This document shows, piece by piece, positions 32,820 through 45,576 of a DNA stretch of 64,000 nt. Made by a program: the position numbers and the translations under genes. A model generated the notes under the pieces. That model was not told the DNA's origin. It ran no database searches and was given only the letters and a program-made list of their open reading frames with translations. Within the stretch, counting starts at the first letter, position 1. Each line of letters opens with the position of its first letter. Source of the DNA: Posidonia oceanica (taxonomy: Eukaryota > Streptophyta > Magnoliopsida > Alismatales > Posidoniaceae); NCBI GenBank assembly GCA_037176725.1, contig JAZBRS010000050.1, positions 10,682,001 to 10,746,000 on the forward strand, read 5' to 3'.

Positions 32820-34327
32820 TGATCTGGAACTGTATCCTTGCCTTGCAGAATACCGTTTCCCTTGCATCTCATGCATGCATGACCATCCCGCTATCATGCA
32901 CTCGCATCTGCACTCTTTTATTTGCTTTACATGCTATTCGGCCAGTCCTAAACAGCATTTGCACGTAGCATACAATCCCATCATCATGCATTACAATCAT
33001 GGTCCAATGAGGAAGATTGGAAGAGCTTGCCTGCTCGAGAAAGGGGTCCATCCTCGCTTCATCTGGTCTTACCTAGATGTCTTAGTCAGTAAGGGAGCCA
33101 TCTTCAATATGGGAATGGACGAAATGTTCAAACCTCCTAGGACCTATAATACCTCGAGAGGGAGACAAAATGCTAGAGCGAGAGCGAGGGTGTGAGCCAT
33201 ACAAAATTTGTATCTGCCTACCAGGGCACAAAAGAAACAAGAAGATAGAAGGTGAAGACAGAAGCTAGCCCTAAAGTTAGAGGCGAGCAGAGTAACCCTA
33301 TTCCCTTAGCCAACCTTGGAGAGGAGTCGAAGCCCATGCCTGGGAAGCACACATTTCCCCAGGGACTAGCCACCCCTTTAGTAATGACAACTCTTGAACA
33401 CCAGACCAGGCATCCATTACCTCCAAGTCAGGGATAGAGTGAGCCTGCTCGTCTATGTGGGAGCAAAATAAAGGAATTAAAAGAGAAGGTGTAGGTCCTA
33501 GAGAGGGTTTGGCACGAAGCCCATTCACATCTCACCACCAACCAAACACACCATTACCTTTCCCTGAGTGCCATCAGCAGCTAAGAGTCTAGGTAGGGTC
33601 AGTTGAGGTTCGAGACCACTCCCTTCTCCATGGCAGGCATGGAAAGCATTCCATATACTGAGGACGATAAAATATTCACATCAATCATGCATTCATTTAG
33701 CATCTCTTTGCCGAACACTGCAAGGTTCCCACTTGGTTCTGAGCCAAGGCACGCCGTCGCCCGCTACAGAGATCACTGGGCCAGTATGGTTGGGGACAGG
33801 ACATTCCTAAGCCAGACATGCATCGTTGACCCAACATCAGTCAGAGGCCACCAACAACAAACCAGTGTCGAAGGATGCACCGAGTTCAGGCTAGATTTTG
33901 CTAGTGGATCACCATTCAGAGGCAGAATCCTTGGCAGGAGGTAGAGCAGACTTGCCCATGGCTCGAGGGTCACAGACACAGAGTCAGGAGGCTACGTCCA
34001 GCCCCCTTGCACCACTCAGAGGGGAGGAAAACACTGACAGTGGCCTGTTAAACCATCCCCGTGTGTCGGTCCCATGCATAGCTCCCGTGTAAGGCGCCCG
34101 CGTGCTGTCACCGCGTGTCTAACAGGGTTTTGGCTGCAGAACAGTTGCTAGTGGATTGGTTTGCATTTTGCCTACAAAACCAAAAAGACCCCAAGCGCCA
34201 CAAACAGAAGCCAATGAGGAAGCATGACACAACATCATAATAGCTTCGTATTCCTTGAAATCCGGTTACAAGCATTGGATCTAACCCGCACAAGTCGCAG
34301 GGTTGATCAACATGTTACACTTTGCCT
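32820..34327. other. Post-integrase spacer, no gene recognised
   Basis: Frames are short and lack domains. Near 34064-34125 the CGTG-rich wording seen in the outer LTR recurs (GTGTCGGTCCCATGCATAGC). It is probably non-coding internal sequence of the Tat element. Confidence 0.55.
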
Positions 34328-35568
34328 TCATCCATCCAAGCTAGGCCGCGCCCTCTTGGAGCTCCCGGCATCATTGAATAGAGGACCACTAGGTGAGACC
34401 TCGCTAATGGGCCACGTTGCTTGCACCTCAGCAATGTATCCAGCAGTACAGTCTGAGCCAGGCACCGCAGCTATGTTAGTGGATTTTATCCCACCCCTCA
34501 TAAGCCGGGCTAGCTCCTCCGTCGTCACTGAAGAATTGAGCGGATAAGACCGGAATCTCTCAGACATGTGGCCCTCAGTGAATGCATCCTGGCAAAAGTC
34601 GAACTGTCGCAACACCCGAATGGGATGAAACTCAACACCCCTAGTAAACCCCGGTAGGACGACCAACCGTGCATTGTTTCCATTAAAGAACACGGTAAAT
34701 GGATTCGCCGCGGTAGGGAGAATCCGCCAGACCACGGTGTCCTCAGTTAGCCCCTCCAGCTTCTCATACTCCTCCTGGACGCTCCCTATGGCCCGGACAT
34801 GCCCAGAGCGGCACTAGCTTTCAAGAACAGGACGTTGAGGGCGGATAGCCATTGCCCCCATGTGATAGGCCAGCAGAGCAGAAGCAGATTAAGCCATCTG
34901 GATAGTTATGATGGGCAGTCTATCTGAACCATAGCTGCACACCCATGGAAATGGTGACAGCGGTGTGAGACTCTGTCCAGCCCATAGAAGGTCTCTGCCA
35001 AAATCATCGGTGCTAGATCAATCTGCCGGGTTACTACAGCTAAGGCCACCTCGGCCACCTCAATGGTGACAGCCAGCTGGTCATGGCCAAAGATTAGCTC
35101 ACCAAGGAAGCAGGTGACAAACCCCCTAAGCCACAACTCATCACCCAAGGTGGCACGCCTCGGGATCATCTGCTCAAAATATTCCAAGTGAATCCTAGGC
35201 GTCGGCCCATCAGTACGGATCAACCTTTCTGTACACTCCCCAAGAGTGAGGCCCGTCAACTGATGCAGGATGGACGCATAGCCTTCACGTCTCATAAACA
35301 CAGCAGGCCCTGACAGTGGCGACAAGCTGCAGATCCGGCGCACCTCCTCTGGGGTGGGTGTCATTTCCACTAAACTAAAGCGGAAAACGTGGAACGAGGG
35401 CTTCCAGAACCTCGCCGCAGCACAGAGGAGGTGGCAGCTGACTTCCACCTCGGCTATATTCAGTGTTCGGGAGGAAATGCCCCACAGCCGCAGCGTCTCA
35501 CGATTGTCGGCGGTAAGACTTCTGATCCACACCCGTAGTACCTTCGAGCAATGAACCGGGGTGACCAA
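34328..35568 (-). pseudogene. Antisense extra ORF 1 of the Tat element (DUF7745/plant-mobile-domain-like)
   Basis: The 220-residue frame (35568-34906) reads LRLWGISSRTLNIAEVEVSC, FWKPSFHVFRFSLVEMTPTP-EEV and later LRGFVTCFLGELIFGHDQLA-VTIEVAEVALAVV and ILAETFYGLD. A second frame (34735-34328) continues with ARLVVLPGFTRGVEFHPIRV-LRQFDFCQDAF. The pattern resembles the DUF7745/plant-mobile-domain proteins carried by plant elements, often as an additional ORF in Tat elements. A frameshift or loss lies at about 34740-34905. Function is not known; a host-like origin is possible. Direction is opposite to integrase. Domain naming is from memory of the family and needs an HMM. Confidence 0.65.
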
Positions 35569-35824
35569 AGTGGGAAAAGCCTACACATAACAAATGCAAA
35601 GATCAGAATGGAGCCCAACCAACAAAGAAGAGTGAAAGGGGAAAGGCTAGACAGCAGCCTCGTTGAGTCGACAGGAGCTCCCCACCATGGAGACCTAGGG
35701 TGTGACGGACGAACCATGGAAATCAAGGAAAAAACAAGAGAAACCCACCATTTTGGAGAAAAATGGGAGAGGAGGTGGCCACAGGGTTTTTGGGGGGCGT
35801 CTAGCACTCCCATGGGCTGTGGGG

Positions 35825-35838
35825 AGCATATAAATAGG
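35825..35838. promoter_or_regulatory. TATA-like sequence upstream of antisense ORF 1
   Basis: CATATAAATAGG reads as a TATA box on the plus strand, and its complement TATTTATA is TATA-like for the minus strand, about 260 bp upstream of the antisense ORF. Direction cannot be decided from sequence. Confidence 0.3.
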
Positions 35839-36189
35839 TGCCCTAGAAGTGTAGATCACATGACACAAGGACAGGCGTCTTGGTCCCGTGTCGATGTCCC
35901 GTGTGCAGGTACCGCGTGGAGCTCCTGCGCTTTTTATAGTAAAAATTCTGGCTGTGACATAAGTTAACTTAAGTCGCTTGTAACTGGTGGAACCTCCAGA
36001 AAACTGCAAAAGATGCATTCAGTACAAGCACAGATACACATGTTTTGCCACTCAGAAAGCCCCTTGGGCATTTTTTGCATTCCATATTCAGTTCAGTTTA
36101 CAGTATCAGGAGTACAGACAGAGGATAAAGCATAAAGAAAGCAAACAGAATGCAAACAGTCCAGCAAACAAGATTCAATGACCATAGGC

Positions 36190-38101
36190 ACTCAGTCTTC
36201 CTTATACGAGTCAGGAGGCGAGGCGCCATGGATCCTCAGGAGGCCTTCCCAGTCCTGCTTCCTTCGCAGTCTCTTGGCAAGCCTGGCAGCAACTAATCGA
36301 GACTGTGAGGGACCCGGCCCCGTGCTGCACTCCCCGGCAGGAGACTTTGTATCTGACACATCCGCCAAGGCAAAGTCCACGCTGAACTCTCAAGTGGACT
36401 CAATGTTGACGGCTGGTCAGGAACTGCTCCCCTGAAAAGCAAACATAAGACATTTAGCAAGCATCTATGGAAAATTAAGCTATTTGCGTTCTAGTTCAAG
36501 CTTGTACCTTTGGAAGCCGCCGTTGCCGCCTCGCCTGCACCAAAAAAATCAGATATGTCAGAACAGGCAGATACACATTTGCAAGCAAGAGTTAAAAGCT
36601 TTTCTGCAGCTACTTTACCCGAGCTGCTCGCATCTGCTGCATCCAATCCCGCAGCCGCACCTCGAAGGCCTGTATTCAAGTCAAAGAGTCAAGAGGCGAA
36701 GACAGATACTACATTTATCAGATCTACAGCAGTATTGAGAGTCTTTTACCTGACTCCAGCTTTCGTTGTACCACATCTGCATCTGCCCGTCCCGGAGATC
36801 TTCCGGAAATAGGTGCGGTTTGCCAACCCGCTCGAACCAATCCATGTACTCGTCACGGGAGACCTCTCAGATGGTGAACCGACTCCGGGCCATTGCCGAT
36901 GTTGCCAAGGCAGTCCTAGCAGCAGCCTGAGTCAGAATCTCGGACACCATATCAGCAGGCGGCGCCTTGGGGATGCTGAACGCCCGAGTGAACTGGTGAC
37001 GAACCCGCCCGGGAAGGTTGTAAGCATATCGTTTGAGGCAGAAAAATTGAACTTGCACTCTCCTCAGCCTCCGGCCCGAGACCAGGGGGCCCACTCCAAG
37101 GTCTCGTACCTCAGAAAAGGGCGTAGGTCCACCTGAAGGCAAACAGAACAAACGTCGGAACAATGCTTTCTAAGCAGTTTATAGGCATTGAATGCAAACT
37201 GAAATTTAAGGCTCCCGGAGGTACCGGTATGACTCGTACCCGTAAATGCCTAAGGCCGCCAGGTGATCTGGCTCGCACCACTGCCGGGGAAGTGGAAGAA
37301 GCTCGGGACGAAGGCGGAAGAAGTAATGTCCCCGCCAAGAGTGCTCCATCGCCTAGTACTGCAAGACAAACAAGCAAATATGTCAGTATAGCTAGTAAAT
37401 AAACAGAGTTGAAAGTAATGTAGAACAGCAATAAACTTAGCACTTACAGTAATCAGGGGGTACAGGCCCACGTACGACCGGTGGTTCTTGCAAACCACGT
37501 CATCCAGGCCGCACAAGAGATACACATAGCTGGTGTCTCCCTAGTCATAGCGCCAAAGCTCACCCAAATCAGCTAGGTAGACGAGCCAATCGGCGTGGAC
37601 GTAGTATCCGGACACGTTGCAGAAGACGACCCCTAGCAGGTCTAGCAAGAAGTGATGAAGGACAAAAGCTGCCTTCGGCGAGCCATGGGCCGGGTCTGGC
37701 CAAATCTGGCTCCACTCTCGCAGCCATGACGCGTGGAAGTTGTAGGTCGAGTGCGTCTGATCCGGCGCTGGCCTCCCTAGCAACTCAGGAACTCTAGCGT
37801 ATCCCAGAACGCCCTTGCCCATTATAGGCTCTCTTCCAAAAGTCAATCCCGACAGCAGGGCCCAGTGCTCAGGTAGAATCGTCATCTCCCCATATGGGAA
37901 GTGGAAGGTGTGCGTCTCGAACCGCCACCACTCGGCCAAAGCCCGGAAGAAGTTGTAGTGGCCGTGGATGGCTGGGATCCTCAGAAAGCTGCCAAAGGGA
38001 CTCTGATGCAGCAAGAAGTCCCGCAAAAAGTCCGGCAGACGGTGAAAATGAGCCAACATCGATGCCTAGCCGCACCACATCACCCGGCGGGGGTTCCCAT
38101 C
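36190..38101 (-). pseudogene. Antisense extra ORF 2: multi-exon plant-mobile-domain gene remnant
   Basis: A minus-strand exon 38101-37448 (218 codons, TAG acceptor, GTAAGTG donor) reads LAEWWRFETHTFHFPYGEMT-ILPEHWALLSGL and later FVLHHFLLDLLGVVF, closely following the plant mobile domain pattern WR-ETHTFH-P-GEMT. A second exon, 37358-37225, reads AMEHSWRGHYFFRLRPELLP. Further exon-like pieces follow to about 36190 (for example QFFCLKRYAYNLPGRVRHQF near 37030). In-frame TAG stops at 38066-38068, 37541-37543 and 37353-37355 make it a pseudogene. The plant mobile domain occurs in MAIN/MAIL1 host proteins and in transposons; whether this copy came from a host is not known. Confidence 0.75.
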
Positions 38102-39459
38102 CTATGTAAGCAGCAGAACAGGTCAGAAAGGGCCAATATGCATGCAAGTGACTAACAGGGGAAGAGCTGCCTTACCTCAAACCAGTCCTAGTCACAGATG
38201 TGGTCCCCGTTAAGCAGGCGGCCACCATAATTTCCCGTTTCCTGCCAAAAGTTCAAAGCATGAGTCAGAAGCAGACGAAAGCAGAAACAAAAGTACAGAT
38301 CAAAAAGCTGGGTTTTAAGTCCACTGTTAAGGGAATGGTTGGACCTGGACTAGCGGAACCCTCCTGCGAGTCATCCGAGTCGGAAGCGCCCCCAGACGCC
38401 TGGGATCCCGAGGCTCGCTATCCTTGAGACCTCGAGCTCGAGGCGCCGCTTGCACCTGCTCGCCTCGAACCAGACTGCAAAGTTGAAAATCAGGAGGCTC
38501 AAAGCAAATCATTTTCTAAATGCAAGAGAAAAACACATAAACAGCATTTATTTCACGAAATAATGCCCAGCATAGGCAGAATCATGCATACGCAAATGCA
38601 AACAACAGGCATGCCATAAGAACATCACAGGTGCATGTGAATCAAGCAAATGGCAGTACAAGCATACTTTATCAAGTATTTAAACAAATACTGGTATTTA
38701 AAATGCAACCAGATCAAGCACAACATCCCTAGGTTTGGCAGAAAAATCAGAACACAGTTCATGGCAGTCAAATATACAGGCAAATTCAGAATTTGAAATG
38801 CAAAGTCATTTATCCAAGTTGGCATGCCACATTCAACAAGGAAAAATCAGAGATCTAGTTGAAGAATCATTACACCCGGCATAGCATACAAGCAAATCAG
38901 GAAGGCAATATCCAGATTTAATCATGTGTGCACAAGCTTGTTCGTGGCACATATATGAGCATTCAAACAAGGATGGCATACAACAAGTTCAAGCAAAATC
39001 AGCATTGTCAATCAGCATGAATCAAGCATAGCACATATCAAGCATGGCAAAAGAAAATCAAATAGGACATTATGAAAAAAAAAATCAGGAACAAGAGGCA
39101 TTCACTTGCACTTTATATTGCAGTTAAAAAAAAAAATGCATAGCAAGGCAGTGTCGGCTGAACCCATCACAGCCGAGCCCCGCCGCCCGAGCCTCCAACC
39201 ACCAGAATCACCCCGTGCGGTTGGGCATTGCACCCTATAGGGGAGTCTCACGCGTAGCCCGCCGGCCGAACACCGTCGGTAGAGCAGCCTCGTCCTCGTG
39301 CCATGAACACCCCCGGCAGAGCAACCCACAACCGACCACCATTCCGTCCACCCTGCCATGCACCCATCGCCGGTGCCCCCAGCCCGGCAACACACCGGAA
39401 GAGAAGAGAAGATAGGGGAGGACGGCATACAAAGAAAAAAGAAGAAGAGAGGAATCTGG
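38102..39459. other. Non-coding region upstream of antisense ORF 2
   Basis: Nothing conserved is recognised. 38500-39100 is AT-rich with many short GGCAT/AAGCA words; 39130-39460 is GC-rich and continues on the far side of the hAT element (46626-46900), showing that the hAT split it. Confidence 0.5.
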
Positions 39460-39837
39460 GGCATACCTAGGGGTGTAAACGGGTCGGGTTGGGTCGGGTT
39501 TAGGGTCTACCCTAACCCTAATCCGTCCTTTCTTAACGGGTAACGGGTCGGGTGAATACCCATTTTAAAAAATTGTAGCCGCTACCCTACCCACTACCCA
39601 TTAGAATAACGGGTGTTGTGTAGGGTTAACGGGTCAAAATGGGTGAATTTTTTTATTGTTAAATCATGTGCTTAAGTTAACATTAGTAGCCCAGTCTGAT
39701 CTTTTTTATCTATTTTTACTTCAACCATTCCTTATGGATTCAAAGTCAATTTTTCTTAAAGAACTAAAGAAGAAATAAAGCATAATTGAATAGTATATTA
39801 CAAACATTGTTACTAAGAACAGATATTAGAACAGTAT

Positions 39838-42800
39838 TGTTGACACCCCATCTTGGCAGGCTTGGACCATTTGGAGCCCTCCTGGTGATTGCTGGACTCA
39901 AACCTAACCCAAAACCAAACTCTAACCCTCTTCTTTACCCTTCAAAATCAAGCCAACTTGACCTAAGCCTATACCCCTCTTCCCAAGCTCAAAACCTAAC
40001 CAAAATCCATAGGAAAACCCATCAACACCCACTTAGCAAGCCTACCCAAGAACCTAGAAATTTCCAAACCTAGACCATTCCCAAAAAACCCTAGAAAACC
40101 TAGGCAAAACTCCCCTTTTTCTACACCTTGAAACCCCTCCAAAACCTTTTTAGAATCAAACCAAAACCTCAGAACCAACACCTCAAACCCTAGACTGCCC
40201 ACTCACCAATTTTCACCTCATTCCAAGACCCTTAAGCCCCCCTTTCATCCAAATTATCATTTTCTCTCTCCGGGATTATCATTTTCTCTCTCCTCTCTCT
40301 CTCCTGATTATCATCTCTCTTTTCATCCCCTTTTTGCCCTTTTTCTGGCCTGACTGTGGGCCCCCTTTGTACTTCTATCCCTTCTCTATCTTATTCCTAT
40401 TTTTACTTTATTTTTAGCTTTTTTCCTGAATTTTAAAAATCATTTCTCTCCAACCTATCTCTTTTCCTTTTATTTCCCTCTTTTTCCCTTTTCCTTCTTC
40501 CTTCTCTTTTCCTTTGCCTTCTCTTGCAAAAATCCATGAAAACCCCTAAAAATCTGTAAAACCCCAAAATATAAAAGAAACAAATCAGAACCCTAAGAAA
40601 AACAATTAAAAAACATTAAACAAGCAATTAAAAACCTAAACTTAACTAAATCAAACTAAAAGGAAAACCAAGCATGTAAGCTAAAAAATGCAAAACAAAT
40701 CAAAAGAAAACACTGAAAAATCAAGGAAAAAACTAAAATAAAACCAAAACCCACCAAAGGTAAGAACCCCATCAAAAGAATTAAAAAAAAACCCTAAAAA
40801 GAAGAATTAAAAAACAAACACCAAAACAAGTAATTAAAGAAACAAAGAGACTTAACCTAACAAACCTAAGAAAAAAAAAACAAACTAAAAACTTAATTAA
40901 AAGGAAAAGAAAAACTCATTTAAAAGACGTAAAAACACCCCATCAAACAAGAGAAATCTAACTGAAAACTTCAAGAAAAATCAACAAATAAAAATCAAAG
41001 CATAATGTAAAAGACTTAAGAAAGAAAAAACCCTAAGGAGACTAAAACTTAAAAACCTAAAAACAACCCTGGTTAATACGAAAATAAATCCTAAAAAATC
41101 CTAATCAATATCCTAAGTGTCCAACAAGGGAAGCACAATTTTTTAAAACAATTTAAAAAAGGTTTAATAAACATTTAATCAAGTGAAAACTAATTAAAAG
41201 CAAAACCAAAACCCTAAAACCCTAATCAAGCCCAAAACACATTAATCAACCCAAAATGGCCATTAAAAAATTTAATTAAAACCCTAATTCACATCACAAC
41301 CTTTCTAGTATTTTTATTTATTTTTAGTTCCTTTTTAATAATTTTATTTTTCCCATTCTACCCTCTCTTCTTTCTTACTTCTCTTTTTCTTTCTTTCCTT
41401 TCCTTACTGGGCCCAATCCAGCCCGTTTTTTCTTTTTTTCTTTTATTTCTTTTTCCTTCGGCCCACAGTCCGGCCTCCTTCTTCCTTCTTCTTCCCCACC
41501 TTCTATGTTTTCCACCATTTTTCTCCCGCGAGCAGCTGCTGCAGTATTCCCTCCTCCGTTCGAATTTGAGCTTCCATCCAATCAGCACCAGAGCTCGCCG
41601 CTTCACCTCCATCTCAGCGTCTTTTCCGGAGGCATTCATTGCCGGCCGACATCCATCGCGTCTGCTGCAGTGCCGTCGGTGGATTTCAAATCTTCTAGCG
41701 CGCCAGCAGCCGGCCTCCACCAGATATAAGCTGCCCTTCCTTCATTTCCATCAGTTAACAACAATCATCAGCGGGAGAAAAATCAGAGAGAATCCAGAGA
41801 GAGCAGACCTCAGAGCCCAATTCCAGAAGCCAGAACCCATTCCGTTTCTTCCACCTGAGCAGCTCCTTTCTTCTTCTCTGCCTCCTCCAATTTCCAGAAA
41901 AGAGTGTGGCCAAAGGGAGTGTCTGAGAGCCACCTTTGCGTCCCGGAGAGAGCTCCCCAATTCCAGAGCATTACCCCACTGAAAATCCTCCACTTTTCTT
42001 CCTCTGATTTCAGCAAGACTTCTCCTTCTTTTCCCAGTAACCCAAACCCCGTCCAAGTCCCAATTCCTCTTCCAATTGATCCCCCAAACTCACCCAGCAA
42101 CCCAGCTATCTCCCTCCACCATCCCATTGCCTTTCCACTGCACGAAACACCTTCAAATCACCCTGAACACCAACCAGAACCCAACACAACTCCCCTCAGC
42201 AATTCCCTCCACTCCAGCCCACAACCTTCTCCCAAAATCCACCCAAGCATTCACCGAACACCCACCTTTCCAAAGCCTCCGACCTCGAACCTAACCATCC
42301 ACCACAGGCCGAGAACAACACAACAAACACTTGCCTTCTCCACTGACCAGAAACCAACCCAACCTCCAAATCCTCTCCGCCCTCTCCAGAACAGCAAACC
42401 GACCATCCGAATCGACTCTCCAGACCTCCAGCAACCTCCCGGAAGGTTCCATCCAACCAGACGAGCAGCAACACTTCCCCCCCACCTCTGGTCACTCTGC
42501 TGAACCCAAAAAGTGCTGAATCGCTGCCCGAGCTTCGGAGCTCGCGTCCGGACGTCTAGGAAGCATCGGAAGCTTGCTCTGAGCCGGCCCCAACCTCCGT
42601 GAGCGCCCGACAGTCGCCGCTGCAACCGCACGAACTTCGCCGGCCAGCCCCGATACTGCTGAGGTCGGGAGGACGCTCCAGACACTACCGCAGGTACTTC
42701 TCGCCCTCCCCCGCTCTCTCTCCTCCTCCTGCTGCTTTCCCGCCGATCAGAATCGGCTTCCCAGCCCTCCAGACGCTTCTGCAGCTCACCGGTCTTCCCT

Positions 42801-45413
42801 TCTTCTCCGGCGTCGGTCCCCTGATCTCCGGATGCTCCGCCCAGCAGAACGGACTCCCGACGGTTCCCAGAGCTCTGCACGGTCGCCGGCTACGTCCTCC
42901 GCCGTCTCGCGCCTCCCCAAGCCCCCTGTGTCGGCGGTGGTGAGCGCCGGTGGCTCACTGCCACAGTGCCAGCCACCGCCGGCAAATCACTGTGCATTTA
43001 TTTTCTTAGTTATAAGATTTCTGTGCAGATATTGCATGTTTGCCTTAGGTTTTTTAATTTTTGCGTTTCAGTCCTCTGTCCATTTAATATGCTTAGTTCT
43101 TAATTAAAAACCATGCTAAATTGCTGCTTTTATCTCTGCTTTTCAGTATTTTCCTTCCAGTCCTTTTACTGTGCTGTGCTGTTGTAACTTTTTGCATTTT
43201 AGCCCTTCTGTTTTTTATTTTTGCATATAAGTCCTGCCCTAAATCAGTTCATTTAATTGCATATAGTTTACCATATGAAATTGCATTCTGCATCCCTGCA
43301 TGTTTCTGATTTTGCATATAGGTCCATGCACTGTAGAAACTTAGGTTTTATTTTTAATTTTTGCATACTGCATTGCATATTTTGCCTCCTGTTTTTGCAC
43401 ATTTGCATTTAGGTCCATTTTAAATGGACAGTAACTGTTTTCCATGCATTTTAGCCTATTGCATTGCATTTTGGCCCCTGTTTTTTCCAGAAATTACACA
43501 TCAGTCCTTTATCAGTGTTTTCAGAGCATATTTACCATACAAAATTGCATATTTGACCCCTGCATGATTCAAAAATCACACAGAGGTCCTTGCATCTTTT
43601 AAAAACCATGTAAAAAGACTGTTTTGCCCCTAAAAATGCATCTTAGCTCCTATGCTTACAAAATTGCATGTAGACCCTCCACTTGCATTCCCAGACTCCC
43701 CAGGACCCTGTTTGCTGGAAAATTTGCATTTTAGACCCCAGTTTTTTTCAAAATTGCACTCTAATTTCTTTTTGTTTTCAAAACTTCTTCCAATGCATAT
43801 CCTCTTTTCAAATTAGCTTTCTGAGCCCAGTCTTTTGCAAAATAACCCTCTGCCCTCTCCTGTTTTCAAAACCCTCCTCTGTGGACCCCATCTTTTGTGA
43901 AAATTTACATTTTAGCCCCTTTTCTTTTTCAAAAATGCTTTTGAACTCCTGTCTTTTCCAAGTTTGTTCCCCTTGTTTCTTTTTGCTTGTGCATGCATTC
44001 TGTATTCATTTAGTCTTGCATTTTAGCATCCTTTTGCACACACTAAGCACCTTTAGCTCCCCTTCACCTGGGAGGACCCTTTTGCACACCCCTAGGACCT
44101 CCTGAACACCTAGATCTGTTCTTCTCCCCTGTTCTGGCCTTCCTGCCTTGAAGCTGTGATATCTTCCGATCCGGCCGTTGGATCTTCACAAGCAAGCTGC
44201 CCAGGTGACCGCAGCGAAGCGCTCTTCAGCATGGACCAAGCAGATCTCAGATCAGGCTCCCGGATTTCCAGGTATGTCCTCCTGAACCCCTACATTGCAT
44301 TCATTTGCATGCCATTTGCATAGTTTTCCTCGTTTTCGATTTCTGTCTCTTTAAGCATGTAGAATAGGACCTATTCTTCTTGTCTATCAACTTAGATCTC
44401 CGTTTCGCGTTTCCCTATGTGTTTTGTGTTGAGTTTTCCCTGGATTTACCACTTAATGTGACTTTCTTCCCCTTTTTCCACGATCCGATCGCATCGCGAG
44501 CTTTGGGCAGCATGCGAGACACACCGTGGAACGGTTCAGTGGGAAATGCTCGCAAAAGAGGTGGTAATCCCCCCGTTTGCTCACTCTCCCCTTTGTAGGT
44601 CTTCACACCTACTCTGTGTGGCCCCGAACAGTGCCCGTTCTCACACATGCGCTGTTCTGCTTCTAATCTTTTCCTTGCATTTGCATTCGCACAGTTTTCC
44701 GAGGTTTTATCTCGCAGTTTTGGCACCGTTTTGCGTGCCCGTTCTCGTTTTGGCACCATTTTGCGTGCCTGCTTTGTCTTTCGCGTCGTTTTGCGCGCTC
44801 GCCCTGTTTTTGGCACAGTTTTGCGTGCCCGTCACCGTCTTTCGCACCGATTTGCGTGCCGCCTTGCTTTCTCGCCCATTTTACGTGCCGACCTTGTCTT
44901 TTTGCACTGTTTTGCGTGCTTTCTTGTTTTTTGCCTCGTTTTGCGTGCTTTACGTTGTTTTCTCTTGCATGTCGATTGCATTGCATGGTTTTACCGTTGT
45001 TTTGCTTTTTCGCCTGCATTTGCATATAGGGCTGTGATGCTTACTGTCTGGAGTTCTCACGAGCTAGGTTTCGCCTGGTTCGGAACACAGACAGCGTAGC
45101 TGAGCATTTAGAAAGCACGTTTACTTTCCTTGCTTTGCCTCTTCCCACTTAGAGCACACCTTGAGCATTCATTTAGGCATTCATAGGCACATAGGCATTC
45201 AATCCTGCATTTCCCTGCGTATGCGAGCGTAAGCCTAGAAAGACCGATTCTCGGGCGTGTCGGGGGTGCCTAACACCTTCCCCGCACGTAACAGGAGTCC
45301 TTGCCCTGTCTTTTGGCCTGCAATGACCATACTGCCCTTATCCTAGGCTAGAGTCATCTCATTTGCATGTATTTGCATTTGTTTCCTTTGCATTGCTTTG
45401 CTTTGCATTTCTT
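39838..45413 (+). repeat. Truncated giant Tat-like LTR (LTR B, 5.6 kb) inside the hAT element
   Basis: It starts with TGTTGACACCCC and is alignable along its length with the LTR at 51608-57683: the A-rich zone at 40560-41300, the GC-rich zone at 41500-42960, the TTTTGCAT-rich zone at 43300-43960, the TTTTGCGTG repeats and the GTGCCTAACACC block. It lacks roughly the last 230 bp of the full LTR and abuts the cellulose synthase fragment at 45413/45414. Long open frames here (41904-42503, 42251-42880) have no domains and are not genes. Confidence 0.8.
44715..44990 (+). repeat. Short array of about eight 30-bp units in LTR B
   Basis: Units containing TTTTGCGTGCC followed by a pyrimidine-rich half repeat roughly every 30 bp. 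The same module is amplified in the second giant LTR. Confidence 0.8.
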
Positions 45414-45576
45414 GGCAAGATTGATTCCCATCCTTTCGCTCATACTCATAACAAGGCCGGCAAACTGGAAAGCCACATTCATTGCAAGCAACGAACAAAT
45501 CACCAGCGGCAGTAAGACCAATGGTGTCATTACAAATCTGGCATAGTTGGCCGTCCACATTCTTGAGAGGTTTTGG
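45414..45576 (-). pseudogene. Captured cellulose synthase (CESA) zinc-finger exon fragment
   Basis: After an acceptor ATGCAG the exon reads [20 protein letters not shown], then [20 protein letters not shown] and [14 protein letters not shown]. This is the N-terminal RING-type zinc finger of plant cellulose synthase catalytic subunits, the domain that helps subunits dimerise in the plasma-membrane rosette. It breaks off inside the CPQC motif, where the giant LTR begins. Sequence upstream (45577-46320) may be captured intron and 5' region; I could not find exon 1. The fragment cannot work as an enzyme, because it lacks all glycosyltransferase motifs. It lies between the hAT ends. The member of the family is not resolved. 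Confidence 0.92.

Noticed and set aside
39508..39525. Telomere-like CCCTAACCCTAAT
   Set aside because: Too short; it is part of the hAT subterminal region.
41904..42880. 199- and 209-codon ORFs in LTR B
   Set aside because: GC-rich, Pro/Ser or Arg/Gly-rich shadow frames in non-coding LTR; no domain.
44546..45099. 150-163-codon ORFs with Cys/Phe-rich repeats
   Set aside because: Translation of the TTTTGCGTGC repeat of LTR B.
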